Assembly: GCF_036250735.1 (NCBI RefSeq)
Contig: NZ_CP109430.1
Coordinates: 3,720,001-3,784,000 of the forward strand
Direction of reading: 5' to 3'
DNA: 64,000 bases
From: Streptosporangium sp. NBC_01495
GTDB taxonomy: Bacteria > Actinomycetota > Actinomycetes > Streptosporangiales > Streptosporangiaceae
In this document: positions 44,101 through 56,412 of the stretch, one piece after another
Position numbering within the stretch: position 1 is the first letter of the stretch
Layout of the letters: every line of letters starts with the position of its first letter
Translations under genes and position numbers: made by a program
The notes under the pieces: generated by a model
Database searches by the model: none
The model's input: the letters and a program-made list of their open reading frames with translations, nothing else
What the model was told of the DNA's origin: nothing

Positions 44101-47100
44101 TGGCGATGCACATGGCGGCCCAGGCGTTGCGCCAGGGCGAGGCGTCGCTGGTGCTGGCCAGTGGTGTCACGGTGATGTCGACGCCGTTGTTGTTCGTGGA
44201 GTTCTCCCGGCAGCGGGGGCTGTCCCCGGATGGGCGGTGTAAGGCGTTCTCTTCCTCGGCCGATGGTGTGGCGTGGTCCGAGGGTGTCGGTGTGGTGGTG
44301 CTGGAGCGGTTGTCGGACGCGCGGCGGCTTGGGCACGACGTTCTGGCCGTGATTCGTGGTAGCGCGGTGAACCAGGATGGTGCGAGTAATGGTTTGACCG
44401 CGCCGAACGGGCCTTCGCAGGTGCGGGTGATCGGGCAGGCGCTCGCCAACGCCGGTCTGACGCCTGTCGACGTCGATGTGGTCGAGGCGCACGGTACCGG
44501 GACCACGCTGGGTGATCCGATCGAGGCGCAGGCGTTGATCGCCGCGTACGGCCAGGATCGCGGGGGTCGGGAGCCGTTGCGGATCGGGTCGTTGAAGTCG
44601 AACATCGGGCACACACAGGCCGCCGCCGGTGTGGCCGGTGTGATCAAGATGGTGCAGGCGCTTCGTCACGAGGTGTTGCCTCGGACGTTGCACGTGGACG
44701 AGCCGTCGCCGCATGTGGACTGGTCGGCGGGTTCGGTGCGGTTGCTGACCGAGACCGAACCGTGGCCGGTCGGGGACCGGGTACGCCGGGCCGGCGTGTC
44801 CTCGTTCGGGATCAGCGGCACCAACGCGCACCTGATTCTGGAAGAAGCCCCCGCCGAACGGCCGGTCGCCGCGACGTCGCCCGCTGCCCCGGTCACCGTG
44901 GTGCCGTGGCTGGTGTCGGGTAAGGGTGATGCCGGTTTGCGGGCGCAGGCGGCGCGGTTGCGCGCGTGGCTGGTGGATCGGCCTGAGGTCGATCCGGTGG
45001 ATGTGGGTCGTGCGCTTGTCCGGTCACGCGCCCAGCTGGATTCGCGTGGTGCGGTTCTCGGTCGTGATCGTGAGGAGTTGCTGGCGCGTCTGGCGGAGCT
45101 GGCCGCGGGTTCGGTGTCGTCGGGTGTGGTGTCGGGTGTGGTCGGTTCGGGGACGACGGCGTTCTTGTTCACCGGTCAGGGGGCGCAGCGGGCCGGGATG
45201 GGTGCCGGGTTGTATGCGGGGTTCCCGGTGTTCGCGTCCGTGCTGGATGAGGTGTGTGCCGAGTTCGATCCGCTGCTGGGTTGTTCGTTGAAGGATGTGA
45301 TGTTCGGTGGCGGTGATCTTCTGGGGCGGACGGAGTTCACGCAGCCGGCGTTGTTCGCGTTCGAGGTGGCGTTGTTCCGGTTGCTGGAGTCGTTCGGTGT
45401 GGTGCCGGATGTGGTGATCGGGCATTCGATCGGTGAGCTGGTCGCGGCTCATGTGGCGGGGGTGTGGTCGCTGGAGGATGCGTGTCGTCTGGTGGCGGCG
45501 CGGGGCCGGTTGATGGGTGCTTTGCCTGAGGGTGGGGCGATGGTGGCGGTGGCGGCGACCGAGGCGGCGGCAGTGGAGGCTGTCGCGGGGTTCGGTGATC
45601 GGGTGTCGATCGCGGCGGTGAACAGTCCGACCTCGGTGGTGATCTCCGGTGACGAGGATGCCGTCGGTGAGGTTGAGCGGCGGTTCGCGGGCCAGGGTGT
45701 CCGGACGTCGCGGTTGCGGGTGAGCCATGCGTTCCATTCGGCGCGGATGGAGCCGATGTTGGAGGAGTTCGCGGCTGTCGCACGGGGTGTGACGTACAGC
45801 GAGCCGCGGTTTCCGGTGGTGTCCAATGTGTCCGGCGTGGTTGCCGGGGATGAGCTGTTGGAGCCGTCGTACTGGGTGTCGCAGGTGCGGGCCGGGGTGC
45901 GGTTCGCGCCGGGTGTTGATGCTCTGGTGTCGTCGGGGGTGCGGCGGTTTGTGGAGGTCGGGCCGGATGCGGTGCTGGCCGCGATGACCCGGCAGTGCTT
46001 GCCGGAGGAGGTTGAGGGGCGGTCGTTGGTGGCCGCGGCGGCGCGGCGTGGTCATGACGAGGCCGAGCAGTTCATGACCTTCCTGGCGCAGGCGCACACC
46101 TCCGGGGTCGAGGTGGACTGGGCGCGGGTGTTCACCGGTCGTCCCGCGTCGGCGGTGTCTCTGCCCACCTACGCGTTCCAGCACGAGAGGTACTGGCTCG
46201 AACCGGCCGCCGGGGCTCTCGGGGATCTGGGACGAGTGGGTCTGATCTCGCTCGACCACCCGCTGCTTGGTGCGGCAGCGCCGGTGGCCGGTAAGGACGA
46301 GTGGTTGTTCGCCGGCCGGCTGTCCGCGGGGCTGCACGGGTGGGTGACCGACCACGTCGTGTTCGGGTCGGTGCTGCTGCCGGGCACCGGATTCGTGGAA
46401 CTGGCCCTGACCGTCGGAGCTCAGTTGGGGGTTCCGGTAGTCGAGGAGCTGGTGCTGGAGGCGCCGCTGGTGCTCGACGGCGCCGGTCCGGTCGACGTCC
46501 AGCTGACGGTCGGCGAACTCGACGACATGGGCAGGCGCGGCTTTTCGATCCACTCGCGTTCCGTCGCCACCCGCGGTGCCGACGCGGACGCCGTCGGAAC
46601 CGGCTCGGGTGTGTGGGAACTGCACGCGACGGGGCTGCTCGCCGCCGAGAACGAGACCGCCGGCACGACATGGACCGGCGAGGACTGGCCGCCCGCCGGA
46701 GCCACGCCGGTGGAGTCGGAGTCGCTGTACGACCGGCTGGCGGAGTCGGGCTTCGGCTACGGACCGGTGTTCCAAGGAGTGACCTCGGCGTGGACGCGCG
46801 GCGACGAGGTGTTCGCCGAGGTGTCGTTGGACGAGACCTCGGGCGCGCGGGCGTCGAACTTCGGTATTCATCCGGCGCTGCTCGATGCGACGTTCCACGC
46901 GGCCATCGACGGCCTCATCGCGGACCTGCCGGAGGGGCGGCTGCCGTTGCCGTTCTCCTTCGCCGGTGTCCGCCTGTATCGGGGTGGGGCCGATTCGGTC
47001 CGCGCCCGGATCAGGCGCTCCGGGACCGAGACGGTACGTGTCGACCTCGCCGACGACGCCGGTGCGCCGATACTGGCCGTCGACGCCCTGCTCGCCCGCC

Positions 47101-50100
47101 CGGTCGACGCGCGGACACTGGACAGCGCCCGAGTGGGCGGCCGTAGCCCCCTGTTCGCGTTCGAGTGGGTCGCGGCCCCATCGGTAGAGCCGGTGGGCGA
47201 CATCGGCACGCGGTCGGTGAGTATCGGCTCGCCGACCCCCGGGGTCGACGAGCACTACGCGGACTTCGCGGACCTGGCGGCGGCGGAGCATCCCGGCGGT
47301 GCGCCGGATGTGATCGTGTGGTCGGTCGGCGGTTCGAAGCCGTCGAGCGGCGATGTCTCAGAGACCGTTCGCGCCGAGGTGCACTCGGCGTTGGCGACGC
47401 TGCGCGTATGGCTGACCGACGGACGTTTCGCCGAGTCCAGGATGATCGTCGTGACCCGGAACGCCGCGGGTCTGCCCGATGAGGTCCCCGATCTCGCCGC
47501 CGCGGCGGTGTGGGGTCTGGTGCGCAGTGCGCAGTCGGAGAACCCGGGCCGGATCGTGCTGATCGATCGGGACGACGCGGGCTTGCCGGTGGACGCGGTG
47601 CACACCGCGTTGCGGATCGACGAACCACAGGTCGCCGTCCGCGCGGGGAACCTGTTGGTGTCGCGTATGGTTCGCGTCGCACCGGCGCGGGAGTCCGGGC
47701 AGGCACGGTCGAGCTTCGGTGCCGGCACGGTGCTGATCACTGGCGGCACCGGTGGACTCGGCGCGATCGTGGCCCGGCACCTGGCCTCGGCGCACGGGGC
47801 GCGGCATTTGCTGCTCGTGTCCAGGCGTGGTGCGGAGGCTTCCGGTGCCGCCGAACGGGTGACGGAGCTGGCCGCGTACGGGGTGGACACGCGGGTCGCG
47901 GCCTGTGATGTCAGCGACCGCCAGGCACTGCGCGAACTGCTGGAAACGATTCCCGCGGAGCGTCCGCTGACCGCGGTCATTCACGCGGCCGGTGTGCTCG
48001 ACGACGGCACGATCGAGACGTTGACCGTCGAGCAGGTTGACCGTGTGCTGGCGCCGAAGGTGGACGCCGCGTGGAATCTGCACGAGCTGACCCGCGAACT
48101 CGACCTGTCGGCCTTCGTGTTGTTCTCCTCCGCTGCGCCGCTCCTCGGTGGCCAGGGACAGGGCAACTACGCGGCGGCGAACGCTGTTCTGGATGCCCTG
48201 TGCCGTCTGCGCCACAGCGAGGGGCTGCCCGCGCATTCCCTTGCCTGGGGGCTGTGGAAGGTCGGCATGGCCGCGGCTCTCGGGCACGAGGGCAACGAGC
48301 ACCTGGCCCAGCAGATCCGCACGCGCCTCGGGCTGGTCCCACTGTCGGTGGAACAGGGGATGGAGCTGTTCGACAGGGCGGTGACCACGGACCAGCCGTT
48401 GCTCCTGACGGCGGCTGTCGACAACGCCGCACTGGCCTCGCTCGCCCGGATCGGTCTGCTGCCCGCGGTGCTGCGCACCATCATTCACGTTCCGGCACAT
48501 GGACGGCGGACAGAGCACAGTTCGCTGATGCAGCGCCTGGCCGACGTACCCGAGACCGAATGGGACGAGACGGTACTCCACGAGGTTCGGTCGATCGCCG
48601 CGGTGGTGCTCGGGCATCCGGGGCCGGACGCGATCGGTCCGGAGGTGCCGTTCAGCGAGCTCGGATTCGATTCCCTTGGCGCGGTGGAGTTCCGGAATCG
48701 GCTGGCGAAAGCCGCCGGACTGTCGTTGCCGTCGACGCTGGTGTTCGACTACCCCACGGCGATGGCGGTCGCGCAATACGTTCGCTCTCGTGTCGATGGG
48801 GCGGCCACCGGTGGCCGGCGGGTCGTGAGCAGGGCGCGGGTACACGAACCGATCGCGATCGTGGGCATGAGCTGCCGGTATCCGGGCGGTGCCGAATCCC
48901 CGGAGCAGCTGTGGGATCTGGTCGCCTCGGGCACGGATGCGATCACAGGGTTCCCGTCCGACCGCGGCTGGGATCTGCAGCGGTTGTTCGACCCGGATCC
49001 GGACAAGTCTGGCACCGTATACACCCGCGAAGGCGGATTCCTCAGCCGCGCGGGCGATTTCGATACCGCGTTCTTCGGTATCGGGCCGCGTGAGGCGTCG
49101 GCGATGGATCCGCAGCAGCGGTTGTTGCTGGAGGCGTCGTGGGAGGCGCTGGAGGACGCGGGAATCGACCCGACGTCGTTGCGGGGGAGCGACACCGGTG
49201 TGTTCGCGGGCGTGATGTACCAGGACTACGGATACTCGGTGCGGTCGGCTGCGGCGGCGGAGGGATACCTGGCGACCGGCTCGGCGGGCAGCGTGGTGTC
49301 CGGCCGGGTCGCGTACACCCTTGGGCTGCAGGGCCCGGCGGTGACCATCGACACGGCGTGTTCGTCGTCGTTGGTGGCGATGCACATGGCGGCCCAGGCG
49401 TTGCGCCAGGGCGAGGCGTCGCTGGTGTTGGCCAGTGGTGTCACGGTGATGTCGACGCCGTTGCTGTTCGTGGAGTTCTCCCGGCAGCGGGGGCTGTCCC
49501 CGGATGGGCGGTGTAAGGCGTTCTCTTCCTCGGCCGATGGTGTGGCCTGGTCCGAGGGTGTCGGTGTGGTGGTGCTGGAGCGTCTGTCGGACGCCCAGCG
49601 GCGTGGGCACAACGTGCTGGCCGTCATCCGTGGTAGCGCGGTGAACCAGGATGGCGCGAGCAACGGGTTGACCGCGCCGAACGGCCCGTCGCAGGAGAGT
49701 GTGATCGCCAACGCGCTGGCGAGTGCCGGGTTGACGCCCGCGGATGTGGACGTGGTTGAGGCGCACGGTACCGGGACCACGCTGGGTGATCCGATCGAGG
49801 CGCAGGCGTTGATCGCCGCGTACGGGCAGGATCGCGACGAGCCGTTGCGGATCGGGTCGATCAAGTCGAACATCGGACACGCGCAGGCCGCCGCCGGTGT
49901 GGGTGGCGTGATCAAGATGGTGCAGGCGCTTCGTCACGAGGTGTTGCCGCGGACGTTGCACGTGGACGAGCCGTCGCCGCATGTGGACTGGTCGGCCGGT
50001 TCGGTGCGGTTGCTGACCGAGACCGAGCCGTGGCCGGTCGGCCGGAAGGTACGCCGGGCCGGCGTGTCCTCGTTCGGGATCAGCGGCACCAACGCGCATC

Positions 50101-53100
50101 TGATCCTTGAGGAGGCGCCTGCGTCGACGGCACCGGAACCCGATTCGGCCCGTCGGATCGAAACGCCCGCCGTCACCGCCGTAGTGGACTCGGCCGACGA
50201 CGATGTTGCCGTACCGGTGCCGCTGCTGGTGTCGGGTAAGAGTGCGGAGGCGTTGCGTGCTCAGGCGGCGAGGTTGCGTGACTGGTTGTCTCGGCGTTCG
50301 GATGTCGATGTGGTGGATGTGGCGCGTTCGCTGTTGATGTCGCGGGCGCGGCTGGAGTGGCGGGGTGGTGTTGTCGCCGGGGATCGTGAGCGGTTGCTGG
50401 CTGGTTTGTCGGAGTTGGCTGCCGGTTCGGTGTCGTCGGGTGTGGTGTCGGGTGTGGTCGGTTCGGGGAAGACGGCTTTCTTGTTCACCGGTCAGGGGGC
50501 GCAGCGGGCCGGTATGGGGGCTGGGTTGTATGAGGCGTTTCCGGTGTTCGCGGCGGCGTTGGACGAGGTGTGTGCGGGGTTCGATCCGCTGCTGGGTTGT
50601 TCGTTGAAGGAGGTGATGTTCGCCGGTGAGGGCGGGGAGGTGTTGGGGCGGACGGAGTTCACGCAGCCGGCGTTGTTCGCGTTCGAGGTGGCGGTGTTCC
50701 GGTTGCTGGAGTCGTTCGGGGTCTCCCCGGATGTGGTGATCGGGCATTCGATCGGTGAGCTGGTCGCGGCTCATATGGCGGGGGTGTGGTCGTTGGAGGA
50801 TGCGTGTGCTCTGGTGGCGGCGCGGGGTCGGTTGATGGGTGCTCTGCCTGAGGGTGGGGCGATGGTGGCGGTGGCGGCGGCAGAGGGGGAGGTGGTCGCG
50901 GCTGTCGCGGGGTTCGGTGATCGGGTGTCGGTCGCGGCGGTGAACGCGCCGGCTTCGGTGGTGGTGTCGGGTGATGAGGACGCGGTCGTCGAGATCGAGC
51001 GGTGGTTCGCGGGCCGGGGTGTGAAGACGTCGCGGTTGCGGGTGTCGCATGCGTTCCATTCGGCGCGGATGGAGCCGATGCTGGAGGAGTTCGCCGCTAC
51101 GGCTGCGGGTCTCACCTACGGCAGGCCGCGGATTCCGTTGGTGTCCAATCTTTCGGGTGAGGTCGCCGGGGATGAGTTGCTGGAGCCGTCGTACTGGGTG
51201 CGGCAGGTGCGCGCGGCGGTGCGGTTCGCGCCCGGGGTGCGGACCCTCTTCGCGCTGGGAGTGCGCCGATTCCTGGAGGTGGGGCCGGACGCTGTCCTCA
51301 CAGCCATGACCCGTCAGTGCCTGGACGATGACATATCGGCGCGGTCGATGGTGACGGCGGCGGCACGGCGCGACCACGACGAGGCCGAGCAGTTCCTGAC
51401 CTTCCTGGCCCAGGCGCACACGGCGGGTGTCGATATTCGCTGGGATGTGTTGTTCGCCGGTCGTCAGGCGTCACACGTCGCGTTGCCCACCTACGCGTTC
51501 CAGCGTCAGCGGTACTGGCTGCACCCCACCCCCGACGGGGTCGCCGGTGGTTCGTTCGGCCATCCGCTGCTGACCGGTGTGGTACCCGTGGCCGGTAAGG
51601 ACGAGTGGGTGTTCACCGGCCGGTTGTCGCTGCTGACCCATCCGTGGATCGCCGATCACGCGGTGTTCGGGTCGGTGTTGCTGCCGGGCACCGGATTCGT
51701 GGAAATGGCCTTGGCCGCCGGAAACCACCTGGGCCTGGAATCGGTTCAGGAGTTGCTGCTGGAGTCGCCGCTGGTACTCGACGACGAGGGAGCGGTCGAT
51801 ATCCAGGTGACCGTCGGCCCGGTCGATGAGGAGGGGAACCGGCGGTTCTCGCTCCACTCCCGCGCGGTCGACGACTCACCCGCCGAGCCGGGACTCGGCG
51901 CGCATGCCCCGGTGGCATGGGCGTCGCATGCCAGCGGCGTGCTGGTCCCCGCCGATGTGGCCGACAGGCCGGTGTGGGGCGGTGACAGCTGGCCGCCGGC
52001 GGGATCCGATCCGGTGGACCGCGAGTTCCTCTACGACCGGCTGGCGGCCCTGGGATTCGGCTACGGCCCGGTGTTCCAGGGGGTGCTCGCGGCGTGGACA
52101 CGTGGTGACGAGGTGTTCGCCGAGGTCTCGCTCGACGATGCCACGGCCGCGAGCGCGACCGGGTTCGGTATTCACCCGGCCCTGCTCGACGCGACGCTGC
52201 ACGCCGCCATCGACGCGCTCACTCAGGACGCCGGCTCGGGACGGATACCGCTGCCGTTCTCCTTCTCCGGAGTCACGGTGTACCGCCGTGGCACCCATAC
52301 CGTGCGTGCCCGGATACGCCACAGCGGGCAGCAGGTGCGCATCGACGCCGTCGACGACACCGGAGCCCCCATCCTCACGGTCGATTCCCTGCTGGCGCGT
52401 CCGGTCGATGCCGGGATGATCAACAGCGCGCGGGGCGGCGCCGGTCCGGCGCTGTTCGGCATCGAGTGGATCGAGGCTCCCGCCGCGGCGACGGCGCACG
52501 CCATCGCGGCGACGACGGCGGTCCTGGGATCGACCCGGATATCCGGAGTCGACCAGAATTACGCGACCGTGGCGGACCTCGTCGCCGCCCAGACGATTCC
52601 CGGCATCGTGGTCTGGCACGCCGAGGAATCCTGCCCGGTGACCGATGACCTGGCACAGGCCACGCGTGCGCGGGTCAACGCCGTGCTTGAGGTGTTGCGC
52701 GGCTGGCTCGCCGAGGATCGGCTGGCCGGTACCCGGCTCGTGGTCGTGACCCGCAACGCCGCGGGCCTGCCCACGGAAACGCCGGACTTGCCGGACGCCG
52801 CCGTGTGGGGCCTGATGCGCAGCGCACAGTCGGAACACCCCGGCCGATTCGTGGTGGTGGATCAGGTCTCCGGCCTCACGGCGGACGCGGTGGCGACGCT
52901 GACGGGCATCGACGAGGCCCAGGTCGCGGTGCGTCCACGTGGTCTTCTGGTGCCTCGCTTCAGCCGGACCACAAGGTCACGCGATGCCGCCGTGTCGTTC
53001 GGCGGTGGAACGGTACTGATCACGGGCGGTACAGGTGGTCTGGGGGCGGTGGTCGCCCGCCACCTCGCCACCGCGCACGGGGTGCGGCACATACTGCTGG

Positions 53101-54962
53101 TATCGCGGCGCGGCCGGGCCGCCGCCGGCGCGGACGATCTGGTCGCGGAGCTGGCCGAGATGGGCGCCACCGCGCGAGTGACGGCATGCGACGTCACCGA
53201 CCGGGAGGCACTGGGGCGGTTGCTCGGCACCATCGCGGCCGACGCGCCTTTGACCGCGGTCGTGCACGCGGCCGGCGTACTGGACGACGGCACGATCGAG
53301 ACTTTGACGGCCGAGCAGGTGGACCGGGTGCTGGCGCCCAAGGTCGACGCGGCGCTGCATCTGCACGAGCTCACCCGCGATTGCGAGCTGTCGGCTTTCG
53401 TGGTGTTCTCCTCGGCGGCACCACTGCTCGGCGGCCAGGGGCAGGGCAATTACGCCGCGGCGAACTGCGTCCTCGACGCGCTGAGCAGGCGACGCCACAG
53501 CGAGGGCCTGCCCGCCCACTCCCTGGCGTGGGGGCTCTGGAAGGTCGGCATGGCCGAAGTGCTGGGACGGGCGGGCAGCGAGCATCTGGCGCGGCAGATC
53601 CGGACTCGCCTCGGTCTCAATCCGATCGGCGCGGAACAGGGGATGGCCTTGTTCGACGGTGCGCTGGCGACGGACGAGCCGGTCGTCCTGACCGCTCTCC
53701 TCGACAACGCGGCCCTGGCGTCACTCGCCCTCGGCGGGATGCTGCCCAGCATGCTGCGCAGCATCGTCCGGGTGCCGGCACGGGAACACCGGATCGAGAG
53801 CGGTTCGCTGGCGCAGCGCCTGACGAACGTTTCCGACCACGACCGTGAACGCCACGCCCTCGATGAGATCCGTGCTCTGGCGGCCGCGGTGCTCGGACAC
53901 AGCTCGGCCGATGTGATCGATCCTGAGGCGCCGTTCACCGAACTCGGATTCGACTCGCTCGGCGGCATAGAGTTTCGCAACAGGTTGGCCAAGGCCGCCG
54001 GACTCACCTTGCCGTCCACTCTCGTGTTCGACCACCCGACGGTGCGTGAGGTCGCGAAGTTCGTGCTCTCCCGGATCGAGGACGCCGACAGCGGCGGGCA
54101 GGTGACCGGGCAGGTGACACGGCCAACGGCCGGAGCGCGGGGAACCATCACCGAACTGGTTCTCGCCGCTCATCGGCGGGGTGAGGTCAACGCCGCCATG
54201 CCGCTGCTGATCGAGAGTTCCAAACTGGTCCCCTCGTTCGAGACCGTCGACGAACTGAGCCGCCGGCCCGGGGCGATGCCGTTGTCCCGGGGCACCTCCG
54301 CGCCGTCGCTGGTCTGCGTCCCGTCCTTCCTGGCCGGGTCGGGTCCGCACCAGTTCGCCCGCCTGGCCCGTGAGCTCGGCGCCGACCACGCGGTGTCCGT
54401 GCTGCGGCTGCCGGGAACGAGTCCCGGAGAGGCGGTGCCGCGGTCGTGGGACAGCGCGATCGAGTACCTGGCGGCATGCGTCGCCGGTGATCTGGTTCGC
54501 GAGCCGCTGGTACTCGTCGGATATTCGATCGGCGGTGCGATGGCGCATGCGGTGGCACGCCGGCTGGAGGAACAGGGCACCGCGGCGGCCGGGGTGGTGA
54601 TGATCGACACCTACTCGCCGGACGACATGGACCTGAACCACGCGGTGCTCGCCGACGCGCTCGGCGCGCTGCTGGATCACGAACAGGCGATGACGCTGGT
54701 CGACGACCACGGTCTTGTCGCCATGGGAAATTACGTGCGCATCTACGGAGAGCGGAGGCCGCTGCCCATTTCGGCGCCCACGCTGAATCTGCGCGCGACC
54801 GCCGCACTGGGCGGCACCCACATCCCCGAGCCGGTGCCCGCCTGGCAGCACACCGGCTCGGTGGTGGAAATCGACGCGAACCATTTTTCGATCATCGAGG
54901 AGGAATCACCGCTCACGGCGACGCGCATACGAAGCTGGCTCGATTCGACAATCCGCCGATAA
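38142..54962 (+). CDS. Type I modular polyketide synthase, three modules plus thioesterase (chain-terminating subunit)
   Basis: A 5606-residue megasynthase: N-terminal coiled-coil docking segment (residues 1-38, [13 protein letters not shown]), then three KS-AT-DH-KR-ACP modules and a C-terminal thioesterase. All three ATs carry G-H-S-I-G-E and H-A-F-H, the malonyl-CoA signature. All KRs have T-G-G-T-G-G-L-G and L-D-D (B-type), and all DHs keep the catalytic His and Asp. Each module should add C2 and leave a trans double bond, giving a terminal triene. It accepts its chain from another subunit through the docking segment. The GTG start is 59 bases after the amidotransferase gene. A TTA codon lies at 40839. 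Confidence 0.95.
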   Translation: MNENVVEDQSSTRLLEYLKKVTLELLETRDGLERLQARMDEPIAIVGMSCRYPGGVESPDQLWNLVASGRDAISEFPPDRGWDLDRLFDPDPDKTGTSYAREGGFLSSVAEFDAGFFGIGPREASAMDPQQRLLLEASWEALEDAGIDPTSLRGSDTGVFAGVMYQDYGFAAQSTATEGYVGTGSAGSVVSGRVAYSLGLEGPAVTLDTACSSSLVALHLGCQALRQGEASLVLAGGVTVMSTPLLFVEFSRQRGLSPDGRCKAFSSSANGVGWSEGVGVLVLERLSDARRLGHDVLAVIRGSALNQDGASNGLTAPNGPSQVRVIGQALASAGLSSADVDVVEAHGTGTTLGDPIEAQALIAAYGQDRDEPLRIGSLKSNIGHTQAAAGVAGVIKMVQALRHEVLPQTLHVDEPSSHVDWSAGSVRVLTEAEPWPAADRARRAGVSSFGISGTNAHVILEEAPAKPVEPEESEAPDGDATDAGPRPGEASAEAAAPVAIATDVMPWPVSAKSEEGLRAQAQRMHRWLLDHPEAHLAEVAYSLVNSRAHLNHRGAAVAADRDGMLARLAELAAGSTSSGAVAGAVEAGKTALLFTGQGAQRAGMGAGLYEAFPVFASALDEVCVQFDRLLGRSLKDVMFGGEGGDLLDRTDFTQPALFAFEVALFRLLESFGVTPDVVIGHSIGELVAAHIAGLWTLEDACALVAARGRLMAALPEGGAMLAIAVPETAAAEAIAGFDGRVSIAAVNAPAAVVISGDQDAVAEIERRLSAEGHKTSRLRVSHAFHSVHMEPMLDEFESIARRIAYHPPRIPVVSNVSGAVAGAELLDAAYWVRQVRAAVRFAPGIETLRDLGVRRFLEMGPDAVLSALTRLCLPGEAEARSLVAAATRRGQDEAERVLSLLAAAHTSGVDVDWTPLFSGREVARVSLPTYAFQRRRYWHDPALADARIGDVTQAGLVFPDHPLLGAAVQLAGRDEWLFTGRVSRRNHPWIADHVVGDTVVMPAAALLEIALCAGSMIDCSVIEELTFQAPMILGDDRATELQVTVGAANAHGARPVAVHSRVEGDADGAGWTSHAEGVLADSESGAVAPPDSEDWLPEMGEPITGDALYDRLTELGFRYGPAFQGVTAAWRDNGEIIADISLDETTAQQASRFGIHPSLLDATMHAAIDMLVRDLPAGQLPLPFSFSGVHVHRRGADSVRARIVRTGANKILIEAVDATGAGVLTVESVLARPIDVRSLDVAHGDGRGTVLGVRWIEAAAPDTSSTVESTAVLGGALPAIERRYPNLADLVAAEAIPDRVLWPIEAGDAAERVDVVAATHDRVREALKTLRAWLAEDRLTGTRLVVVTRGAVALPGEEPDLTAAAVSGLVRSAQSEHPGRIVLLDHDGGELAAETVSAALALKETHVAVRGHRLLVPRVAETSSAPGEAAGAFGSGTVLVTGGTGGLGARVARHLVTSHGVRRLLLVSRRGEQADGAADLVRELTELGADARVAACDVGDRAALRDLLDTIPPEHGLTGVVHAAGVLDDGTVQTLTAAQVTRVLEPKVNAAWNLHELTRTDDLAAFVLFSSVAGMLGAAGQGNYAAANGFLDALAQLRHTEGLPAVSLAWGPWSPNSGMTGNLDRAALARMERLGIRPLDDRHGLGLFDRALSPGDGAPLLALVDLDRPALLAQARSGLLPAILSTLAPVPARRTAADAALAQRLATISDDRRDAAVLDFVRTQAAAVLGHDSAEAIGPEVPFSELGFDSLGAVEFRNRLAKATGLTLPSTLVFDYPTALAVSTFVRSRIEGTEKRAGARRRASRTRMDEPIAIVGMSCRYPGGAESPEQLWDLVASGTDAITGFPSDRGWDLDRLFDPDPDKPGTVYTREGGFLSSAAEFDAGFFGIGPREASAMDPQQRLLLEASWEALEDAGIDPTSLRGSDTGVFAGVMYQDYGFAEQPVDSSAEGYRVTGSAGSVVSGRVAYSLGLEGPAVTLDTACSSSLVAMHMAAQALRQGEASLVLASGVTVMSTPLLFVEFSRQRGLSPDGRCKAFSSSADGVAWSEGVGVVVLERLSDARRLGHDVLAVIRGSAVNQDGASNGLTAPNGPSQVRVIGQALANAGLTPVDVDVVEAHGTGTTLGDPIEAQALIAAYGQDRGGREPLRIGSLKSNIGHTQAAAGVAGVIKMVQALRHEVLPRTLHVDEPSPHVDWSAGSVRLLTETEPWPVGDRVRRAGVSSFGISGTNAHLILEEAPAERPVAATSPAAPVTVVPWLVSGKGDAGLRAQAARLRAWLVDRPEVDPVDVGRALVRSRAQLDSRGAVLGRDREELLARLAELAAGSVSSGVVSGVVGSGTTAFLFTGQGAQRAGMGAGLYAGFPVFASVLDEVCAEFDPLLGCSLKDVMFGGGDLLGRTEFTQPALFAFEVALFRLLESFGVVPDVVIGHSIGELVAAHVAGVWSLEDACRLVAARGRLMGALPEGGAMVAVAATEAAAVEAVAGFGDRVSIAAVNSPTSVVISGDEDAVGEVERRFAGQGVRTSRLRVSHAFHSARMEPMLEEFAAVARGVTYSEPRFPVVSNVSGVVAGDELLEPSYWVSQVRAGVRFAPGVDALVSSGVRRFVEVGPDAVLAAMTRQCLPEEVEGRSLVAAAARRGHDEAEQFMTFLAQAHTSGVEVDWARVFTGRPASAVSLPTYAFQHERYWLEPAAGALGDLGRVGLISLDHPLLGAAAPVAGKDEWLFAGRLSAGLHGWVTDHVVFGSVLLPGTGFVELALTVGAQLGVPVVEELVLEAPLVLDGAGPVDVQLTVGELDDMGRRGFSIHSRSVATRGADADAVGTGSGVWELHATGLLAAENETAGTTWTGEDWPPAGATPVESESLYDRLAESGFGYGPVFQGVTSAWTRGDEVFAEVSLDETSGARASNFGIHPALLDATFHAAIDGLIADLPEGRLPLPFSFAGVRLYRGGADSVRARIRRSGTETVRVDLADDAGAPILAVDALLARPVDARTLDSARVGGRSPLFAFEWVAAPSVEPVGDIGTRSVSIGSPTPGVDEHYADFADLAAAEHPGGAPDVIVWSVGGSKPSSGDVSETVRAEVHSALATLRVWLTDGRFAESRMIVVTRNAAGLPDEVPDLAAAAVWGLVRSAQSENPGRIVLIDRDDAGLPVDAVHTALRIDEPQVAVRAGNLLVSRMVRVAPARESGQARSSFGAGTVLITGGTGGLGAIVARHLASAHGARHLLLVSRRGAEASGAAERVTELAAYGVDTRVAACDVSDRQALRELLETIPAERPLTAVIHAAGVLDDGTIETLTVEQVDRVLAPKVDAAWNLHELTRELDLSAFVLFSSAAPLLGGQGQGNYAAANAVLDALCRLRHSEGLPAHSLAWGLWKVGMAAALGHEGNEHLAQQIRTRLGLVPLSVEQGMELFDRAVTTDQPLLLTAAVDNAALASLARIGLLPAVLRTIIHVPAHGRRTEHSSLMQRLADVPETEWDETVLHEVRSIAAVVLGHPGPDAIGPEVPFSELGFDSLGAVEFRNRLAKAAGLSLPSTLVFDYPTAMAVAQYVRSRVDGAATGGRRVVSRARVHEPIAIVGMSCRYPGGAESPEQLWDLVASGTDAITGFPSDRGWDLQRLFDPDPDKSGTVYTREGGFLSRAGDFDTAFFGIGPREASAMDPQQRLLLEASWEALEDAGIDPTSLRGSDTGVFAGVMYQDYGYSVRSAAAAEGYLATGSAGSVVSGRVAYTLGLQGPAVTIDTACSSSLVAMHMAAQALRQGEASLVLASGVTVMSTPLLFVEFSRQRGLSPDGRCKAFSSSADGVAWSEGVGVVVLERLSDAQRRGHNVLAVIRGSAVNQDGASNGLTAPNGPSQESVIANALASAGLTPADVDVVEAHGTGTTLGDPIEAQALIAAYGQDRDEPLRIGSIKSNIGHAQAAAGVGGVIKMVQALRHEVLPRTLHVDEPSPHVDWSAGSVRLLTETEPWPVGRKVRRAGVSSFGISGTNAHLILEEAPASTAPEPDSARRIETPAVTAVVDSADDDVAVPVPLLVSGKSAEALRAQAARLRDWLSRRSDVDVVDVARSLLMSRARLEWRGGVVAGDRERLLAGLSELAAGSVSSGVVSGVVGSGKTAFLFTGQGAQRAGMGAGLYEAFPVFAAALDEVCAGFDPLLGCSLKEVMFAGEGGEVLGRTEFTQPALFAFEVAVFRLLESFGVSPDVVIGHSIGELVAAHMAGVWSLEDACALVAARGRLMGALPEGGAMVAVAAAEGEVVAAVAGFGDRVSVAAVNAPASVVVSGDEDAVVEIERWFAGRGVKTSRLRVSHAFHSARMEPMLEEFAATAAGLTYGRPRIPLVSNLSGEVAGDELLEPSYWVRQVRAAVRFAPGVRTLFALGVRRFLEVGPDAVLTAMTRQCLDDDISARSMVTAAARRDHDEAEQFLTFLAQAHTAGVDIRWDVLFAGRQASHVALPTYAFQRQRYWLHPTPDGVAGGSFGHPLLTGVVPVAGKDEWVFTGRLSLLTHPWIADHAVFGSVLLPGTGFVEMALAAGNHLGLESVQELLLESPLVLDDEGAVDIQVTVGPVDEEGNRRFSLHSRAVDDSPAEPGLGAHAPVAWASHASGVLVPADVADRPVWGGDSWPPAGSDPVDREFLYDRLAALGFGYGPVFQGVLAAWTRGDEVFAEVSLDDATAASATGFGIHPALLDATLHAAIDALTQDAGSGRIPLPFSFSGVTVYRRGTHTVRARIRHSGQQVRIDAVDDTGAPILTVDSLLARPVDAGMINSARGGAGPALFGIEWIEAPAAATAHAIAATTAVLGSTRISGVDQNYATVADLVAAQTIPGIVVWHAEESCPVTDDLAQATRARVNAVLEVLRGWLAEDRLAGTRLVVVTRNAAGLPTETPDLPDAAVWGLMRSAQSEHPGRFVVVDQVSGLTADAVATLTGIDEAQVAVRPRGLLVPRFSRTTRSRDAAVSFGGGTVLITGGTGGLGAVVARHLATAHGVRHILLVSRRGRAAAGADDLVAELAEMGATARVTACDVTDREALGRLLGTIAADAPLTAVVHAAGVLDDGTIETLTAEQVDRVLAPKVDAALHLHELTRDCELSAFVVFSSAAPLLGGQGQGNYAAANCVLDALSRRRHSEGLPAHSLAWGLWKVGMAEVLGRAGSEHLARQIRTRLGLNPIGAEQGMALFDGALATDEPVVLTALLDNAALASLALGGMLPSMLRSIVRVPAREHRIESGSLAQRLTNVSDHDRERHALDEIRALAAAVLGHSSADVIDPEAPFTELGFDSLGGIEFRNRLAKAAGLTLPSTLVFDHPTVREVAKFVLSRIEDADSGGQVTGQVTRPTAGARGTITELVLAAHRRGEVNAAMPLLIESSKLVPSFETVDELSRRPGAMPLSRGTSAPSLVCVPSFLAGSGPHQFARLARELGADHAVSVLRLPGTSPGEAVPRSWDSAIEYLAACVAGDLVREPLVLVGYSIGGAMAHAVARRLEEQGTAAAGVVMIDTYSPDDMDLNHAVLADALGALLDHEQAMTLVDDHGLVAMGNYVRIYGERRPLPISAPTLNLRATAALGGTHIPEPVPAWQHTGSVVEIDANHFSIIEEESPLTATRIRSWLDSTIRR
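38256..43530 (+). other. PKS module B1: KS-AT-DH-KR-ACP
   Basis: Residues count from the GTG at 38142. KS starts at 39, with Cys211, His346 and His384. AT spans about 590-900, with Ser682 in G-H-S-I-G-E and H-A-F-H at 782-785 (malonyl). DH starts at 961 with His993 and Asp1161; its motif reads [10 protein letters not shown], with Asp in place of the conserved Gly. KR spans about 1434-1620 (L-D-D, Ser-Tyr-Asn present). ACP carries the phosphopantetheine Ser1750 in G-F-D-S-L. Confidence 0.9.
43563..48810 (+). other. PKS module B2: KS-AT-DH-KR-ACP
   Basis: KS starts at residue 1808 with Cys1982. AT spans about 2339-2640, with Ser2429 and H-A-F-H at 2529 (malonyl). DH starts at 2706 with His2738 ([10 protein letters not shown], canonical) and Asp2915. 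KR spans about 3193-3380 with [11 protein letters not shown] and N-Y. ACP Ser3511 lies in G-F-D-S-L. Domain content predicts malonyl extension, reduction and dehydration. Confidence 0.9.
48840..54959 (+). other. PKS module B3 with thioesterase: KS-AT-DH-KR-ACP-TE
   Basis: KS starts at residue 3567 with Cys3740. AT spans about 4109-4410, with Ser4203 and H-A-F-H at 4303 (malonyl). DH starts at 4474 with His4506 and Asp4683. KR spans about 4951-5140. ACP Ser5272 lies in G-F-D-S-L-G-G. The TE spans about 5385-5606 with Ser5462 in G-Y-S-I-G-G, Asp5489 in M-I-D-T-Y and His5581 in N-H-F-S. The TE would release the chain by hydrolysis or lactonisation; the nearby amidotransferase favours a free acid. 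Confidence 0.9.
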
Positions 54963-54983
54963 GATGATTGTGGAACGGAAACC

Positions 54984-55661
54984 ATGACAATTAACCGTGA
55001 TCAGCGCCCGGGACGAGGCGGTGCGGCGCGCCGTTGGCTGAGGCGGAAGTTCGACGACATCCACTTCGTTCGACGCGCATGGGGCACCACGGAAGCCGAG
55101 CGAATCGGAACAGAAGAATGTATGAAATACGTTCCGGCGCCCCTCGATACGTACTATCGGGGTATCACGGTTCACGCGGATCGCGCGATCGTGTGGCGTT
55201 GGCTCTGCCAGATGCGTGTCGCTCCCTACAGTTACGACTGGGTCGACAACTTCGGTCGCACCAGCCCTCGGAAACTCACACCCGGCGCCGACAACCTGGC
55301 GATCGGCCAGCGGATCCTGGTGCTCTTCGAGGTGGTCGGATTCGAGCGCGACCATCACATCACGGTGCAGGTCCGGCCTGGTCTGCGCTGGTTCTGGGGC
55401 AATACGTGCTGCACCTTCCGGGTCGCGGACTCCGATGAGGCGGAGGGGTGCCGGCTCCGGATGATCATGACCGTGCACGACCGGCCCAGCCGGTTCGCGA
55501 AGTCGACCGGGTTGTACCAGGTGCGGAAGTACCTCTTCCCGTGGGTCGAACTGGTGATGGTGCACAAGCAGTTCCGCACCTTCAAGAAGCTCGCCGAGAA
55601 GATGGCGAGCGAAGGTCCGTCGGAGGAGGCCGGAAATGCCCGTATCGATCGTTCTCGCTAG
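54984..55661 (+). CDS. SRPBCC (START-like) fold protein, possible cyclase
   Basis: A 225-residue protein with a helix-grip-type pattern: I-T-V-H-A-D-R-A-I-V-W-R-W-L-C-Q-M, then Y-S-Y-D-W-V-D-N-F-G and I-L-V-L-F-E-V-V-G-F, ending in a long helix. The SRPBCC fold encloses a hydrophobic cavity and is used by polyketide cyclases and aromatases and by lipid-binding proteins. Placement right after the terminal PKS suggests it binds or cyclises the released polyene. GGAACGG precedes the ATG. The next gene starts inside its last 26 bases, so the two are coupled. Confidence 0.7.
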   Translation: MTINRDQRPGRGGAARRWLRRKFDDIHFVRRAWGTTEAERIGTEECMKYVPAPLDTYYRGITVHADRAIVWRWLCQMRVAPYSYDWVDNFGRTSPRKLTPGADNLAIGQRILVLFEVVGFERDHHITVQVRPGLRWFWGNTCCTFRVADSDEAEGCRLRMIMTVHDRPSRFAKSTGLYQVRKYLFPWVELVMVHKQFRTFKKLAEKMASEGPSEEAGNARIDRSR

Positions 55662-56373
55662 TTATCCGCCGCGCGGATGGGCCAGACTGGTAACCCGGAT
55701 ATCGCGCATCAACAAAGATATCCGTGGCGTGCCCGGTTTCGTCGAGGGCCGAGTGTTCGGAACGGGAAACCTGCGACCACCGATCGGTGGCGCGCCCGTC
55801 TTCCGGCGCTGGGCGTTGTTCACGGTATTCGAATCGGATGAGGCGCTGAAAGAATTCGAGCAGTCGCATTCGATGGAGATGTTCACCGACCGGGCTCGCG
55901 AGGTCTGGCGGGCCTCGCTGCGCCCGACCAGGGTCGGGCGCGGCACCTGGCGAGGGTGGCGACCCGAAGTGGATCCGATACCGCACGATGATGCCGAGCC
56001 GGTGCTGTCGATGACCTACAGCCGCGTCCGTACCAGGTATGTGCCGTCGTTCCTGATGAACAACAAACGTGTGGTGGACGAGCAAACCGACGACGACGGG
56101 TTGATCGCGCAGCTCGGCATCGCCGACGACTTCACCGCGACCAGCACCCTGTCGATCTGGCGAAGCCAAGCCGATCTCGTCGACTTCGCCTACCGCAAAT
56201 CGCCCGCGCACAAGGCGGTCATCAAGCCGTCGCTGACGAAATGGCAGACCCAGAACTTCTCGGCGCGATTCCGCATGGTCGAGTCCTCGGGCACATGGGA
56301 CGGTCGTGACCCCGCGGCGGCGGCGAGACTCGCCGCAGAGGAATTGCGCCGGCCCGGCACCCATCATTCGTGA
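55636..56373 (+). CDS. Spheroidene monooxygenase (CrtA)-like protein
   Basis: A 245-residue protein with two ABM-like halves. V-P-G-F-V-E-G-R-V-F-G-T-G, R-R-W-A-L-F-T-V-F-E and A-R-E-V-W-R-A-S-L-R-P-T-R are reminiscent of CrtA, which adds keto groups to the polyene chain of carotenoids. The second half repeats a similar pattern (S-T-L-S-I-W-R-S, then H-K-A-V-I-K-P-S-L). A polyene oxygenase would make sense beside a PKS predicted to make a conjugated polyene, but the family call rests on pattern recognition only. The ATG follows GGAGGAGG and overlaps the SRPBCC gene by 26 bases. Confidence 0.6.
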   Translation: MPVSIVLASYPPRGWARLVTRISRINKDIRGVPGFVEGRVFGTGNLRPPIGGAPVFRRWALFTVFESDEALKEFEQSHSMEMFTDRAREVWRASLRPTRVGRGTWRGWRPEVDPIPHDDAEPVLSMTYSRVRTRYVPSFLMNNKRVVDEQTDDDGLIAQLGIADDFTATSTLSIWRSQADLVDFAYRKSPAHKAVIKPSLTKWQTQNFSARFRMVESSGTWDGRDPAAAARLAAEELRRPGTHHS

Positions 56374-56412
56374 CCACTGTCCCCGACCTAATCGATTCGT
56401 TAGGATTTCGAA

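Noticed and set aside
47358-51419. A 1353-codon open frame on the minus strand inside the PKS gene
   Set aside because: It lies opposite conserved PKS domains, is rich in His/Arg/Gln/Pro repeats, and has no family motif. Long antisense frames are normal in GC-rich PKS DNA.
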